Source: Chromatiales bacterium (lineage in GTDB: Bacteria > Pseudomonadota > Gammaproteobacteria > UBA6429). Taken from it: 7,795 bases of DNA. This document shows positions 6,643 to 7,795 of this stretch, piece after piece; position 1 is the first letter of the stretch; every line of letters begins with the position of its first letter. A program made the translations under genes and the position numbers. Location of the stretch: positions 1 to 7,795 of the forward strand of contig JALTJN010000058.1 of NCBI GenBank assembly GCA_027076405.1. The letters run 5' to 3'. Below the pieces are notes generated by a model, which worked only from the letters and a program-made list of their open reading frames with translations, had not been told where the DNA came from and did not search any database.

Positions 6643-7023
6643 ATGGCTGAATTAAAAAAAATTCTTTATGTAGAAGACGAACCGGATATTCAAATGATTG
6701 CCCGTGTTGCACTCGAAAATGTTGGTGGATTTGAGCTGCTCGTTTGCAGTTCTGGCGCAGAGGCCATTGAAAAAGCAGCCAGTTTTAAACCGGACTTATT
6801 TCTACTTGATGTCATGATGCCCGGCATGGATGGGCCGACAACACTTCAGGAATTACGCAAAATCCCGCAACTCGCAGAAACTCCGGTCATGTTTATGACC
6901 GCCAAGGTTCAACCTCAGGAAGTAGAATTTCTCAAATCACTAAATGTGACCGATGTTATTGCTAAACCCTTTGATCCGATGAGACTGGCCAGCAATATTC
7001 GTGAATCATGGGATAAACTCTGA
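6643..7023 (+). CDS. Stand-alone CheY-like response regulator receiver protein
   Basis: This 126-residue cytoplasmic protein consists only of a receiver domain with no output domain. It accepts phosphate from a histidine kinase and probably acts by protein-protein contact. Key residues are present: acidic pair E11-D12, phosphoacceptor D56 in LLDVMMPGMDG, switch T86 in FMTAK, and K108 in AKPFDP. The aromatic switch position is not obvious; valine 105 (TDVIAKP) lies where CheY has tyrosine. The sequence resembles the Spo0F/CheY-like single-domain group found beside hybrid kinases. The ATG at 6643 gives the standard MAELKKILYVEDE start; the ribosome-binding site is weak. It lies 133 bases after degQ with no strong promoter or terminator between them, and no kinase or chemotaxis gene is in the window, so the partner is unknown. 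A stop is followed by a gap of 181 bases. Confidence 0.95.
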   Translation: MAELKKILYVEDEPDIQMIARVALENVGGFELLVCSSGAEAIEKAASFKPDLFLLDVMMPGMDGPTTLQELRKIPQLAETPVMFMTAKVQPQEVEFLKSLNVTDVIAKPFDPMRLASNIRESWDKL

Positions 7024-7125
7024 TAACAAACCGATTTTTATCAAAATTCACTGTCACCCCCCACATTTTTGACAAGAAACAGCATAAACCAACCTATTTG
7101 GCATAAATAAAATTTTATCTTGCCC

Positions 7126-7154
7126 TTGATTTAATTTATATCCTCAACTATATT
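7126..7154 (+). promoter_or_regulatory. Putative sigma-70 promoter of the ABM-like gene
   Basis: TTGATT (7126-7131), a 17-base spacer and TATATT (7149-7154) match the sigma-70 consensus at 4/6 and 5/6 positions with ideal spacing. Transcription would start near 7161, about 44 bases before the ATG. A 12-bp AT palindrome (7107-7118) sits just upstream. Confidence 0.5.
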
Positions 7155-7204
7155 AGTAATTAATTATTTACTTATATGTTTTTTATTTTAAAGAGGATTT
7201 TCCC

Positions 7205-7663
7205 ATGTCAGAAGTAGCAGATGGACTTATTAAAAACTTCCCCCACGATGGTATCGTAACGATTAACCGTGTCATTATTAAACCCGAATACACGATTGAT
7301 GACGTTCAGGAACGTGTTGCCTTTTTATGCGAAAACGTAAAAACATACCATTCTACGACCGGATTTGTCGGTGGTTTTGTTTGTCTTAACAGCGGCAACG
7401 TGTCAAATGAAGGCTCAACCATTGGTCAGGCTGTTGAAAGTGAATTAAAAGGCAAAGAAGCGCTTATTATTACTTTCTGGAAGACTTTCGAAGAGCATGA
7501 GGCGTCTCACCGTTCAGACACTTTCCAGCCATTATTCGAAAATGTTCTTGAATGTTGTGAAAATGGCAATGAAGAAATTGCCTATGACATGATGTGGTCT
7601 GGCGCGGCTTATTCAGAAGAACAGGCTGAATCAGCTCGTTTAGCAAAAGAACAGGCTGCTTAG
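7205..7663 (+). CDS. Small soluble protein, probable ABM-type dimeric alpha/beta-barrel domain
   Basis: This 152-residue protein has no signal peptide or membrane segment. The pattern is a beta strand (VTINRVIIKP, about 18-27), a helix (DDVQERVAFLCENVKTYH, 32-49), a strand (FVGGFVCLN, 54-62), a strand with tryptophan (ALIITFWKTFEEHEASHRS, about 86-104) and a helix (FQPLFENVLECC, 107-118). This is the layout of antibiotic-biosynthesis-monooxygenase (ABM) ferredoxin-like folds, in which the xxWxxxEExxxHxxS stretch is characteristic. Four cysteines (42, 60, 117, 118) are present. The acidic, alanine-rich tail (about 136-152) looks flexible. The start is fixed by a strong Shine-Dalgarno AAGAGGA (7191-7197), 7 bases before the ATG. 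It has its own promoter and terminator, so it is a single-gene unit, and its codon usage looks highly expressed. The fold call is inference from pattern; enzymatic activity is not shown and a stress or signalling role is equally possible. Confidence 0.85.
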   Translation: MSEVADGLIKNFPHDGIVTINRVIIKPEYTIDDVQERVAFLCENVKTYHSTTGFVGGFVCLNSGNVSNEGSTIGQAVESELKGKEALIITFWKTFEEHEASHRSDTFQPLFENVLECCENGNEEIAYDMMWSGAAYSEEQAESARLAKEQAA

Positions 7664-7668
7664 ATTTA

Positions 7669-7679
7669 CCCCCCCCCCC
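7669..7679 (+). repeat. Eleven-base poly-C tract
   Basis: Eleven consecutive C begin 6 bases after the stop codon of the ABM-like gene. The tract is outside any coding region and stands out in AT-rich sequence. It may vary in length by slippage, or its length may be a sequencing error. Confidence 0.9.
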
Positions 7680-7683
7680 TGCG

Positions 7684-7717
7684 ACTTATCTCTTCCCCCA
7701 TTAGTTAAAGGATAAGT
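7684..7717 (+). other. Hairpin in the 3' untranslated region of the ABM-like gene
   Basis: ACTTATC (7684-7690) pairs perfectly with GATAAGT (7711-7717). With one G-U and one mismatch the stem can extend to 7694/7707, closing on a 12-base C-rich loop. No T-run follows directly, so it is not itself a terminator. It could protect the transcript's 3' end or belong to a 3'-derived RNA. Confidence 0.5.
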
Positions 7718-7726
7718 TGTGACTCG

Positions 7727-7751
7727 ATGCCGCCTTTTGGCGGCATTTTTT
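7727..7751 (+). terminator. Intrinsic terminator downstream of the ABM-like gene
   Basis: ATGCCGCC (7727-7734), loop TTTT and GGCGGCAT (7739-7746) form a perfect 8-bp GC-rich stem running into a tract of six T (7746-7751). Flanking ACTCGA (7722-7727) and TCGAGT (7755-7760) are also complementary and enclose the T-tract. Confidence 0.95.
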
Positions 7752-7795
7752 ATTTCGAGTGATAAAAATAATCGCTTCTACACCTCAATCTATAC

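Noticed and set aside
7107..7118. 12-bp palindrome ATAAAATTTTAT upstream of the ABM-like gene
   Set aside because: It is perfect and close to the -35 box, but made only of A and T in an AT-rich gap, so chance is likely and no operator family is recognised.
1..7795. CRISPR array, transposase, phage or defence genes
   Set aside because: No regularly spaced direct repeats and no proteins of these classes appear in any frame.

Overview
The window reads as chromosome of a moderately AT-rich Gram-negative bacterium, most likely a gammaproteobacterium. The evidence is an outer-membrane barrel with a C-terminal phenylalanine, a LolCDE/MacB-type ABC transporter, a periplasmic DegP/DegQ protease and a sigma-32-like promoter. 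No taxonomic marker gene is present, so this assignment is an inference. All eight protein genes lie on the + strand. No tRNA, rRNA, CRISPR array, transposase or phage gene is visible.

Left part (1-4194): an ABC export/extraction cluster. Two paralogous FtsX/MacB-type permeases come first (the first is cut by the window edge), then a LolD-like ATPase, then an outer-membrane beta-barrel whose start overlaps the end of the ATPase gene. Between the second permease and the ATPase lies a 179-bp gap holding a long imperfect inverted repeat (about 2132-2246) with a smaller hairpin at its centre. The gene content suggests movement of a lipid, lipoprotein or other hydrophobic cargo from the inner membrane towards the outer membrane. 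The cargo cannot be read from the sequence.

Middle part (4195-6509): a protein quality-control pair. A small heat-shock protein (Hsp20) sits behind a very good sigma-32-type promoter and a strong ribosome-binding site, and ends at a clear intrinsic terminator. A complete DegQ/DegP-type periplasmic serine protease follows, with its own upstream region containing overlapping sigma-70-like and sigma-E-like motifs. Together they cover cytoplasmic and envelope protein damage.

Right part (6510-7795): a stand-alone CheY-like receiver protein with all phosphorylation residues and no neighbouring kinase. It is followed by a small soluble protein that looks like an antibiotic-biosynthesis-monooxygenase-type dimeric alpha/beta barrel, with its own promoter and a strong ribosome-binding site. 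Its 3' region holds an 11-C homopolymer, a hairpin and a strong intrinsic terminator.

No stretch longer than 300 bases lacks a gene. The gaps are 2110-2288 (inverted repeat), 4195-4446 (hsp20 promoter), 4888-5117 (terminator and degQ promoter), 6510-6642 (AT-rich, nothing convincing), 7024-7204 (promoter) and 7664-7795 (terminator). The most unusual items are the structured element inside the ABC operon and the ABC-plus-barrel gene set itself. The remainder is conventional.
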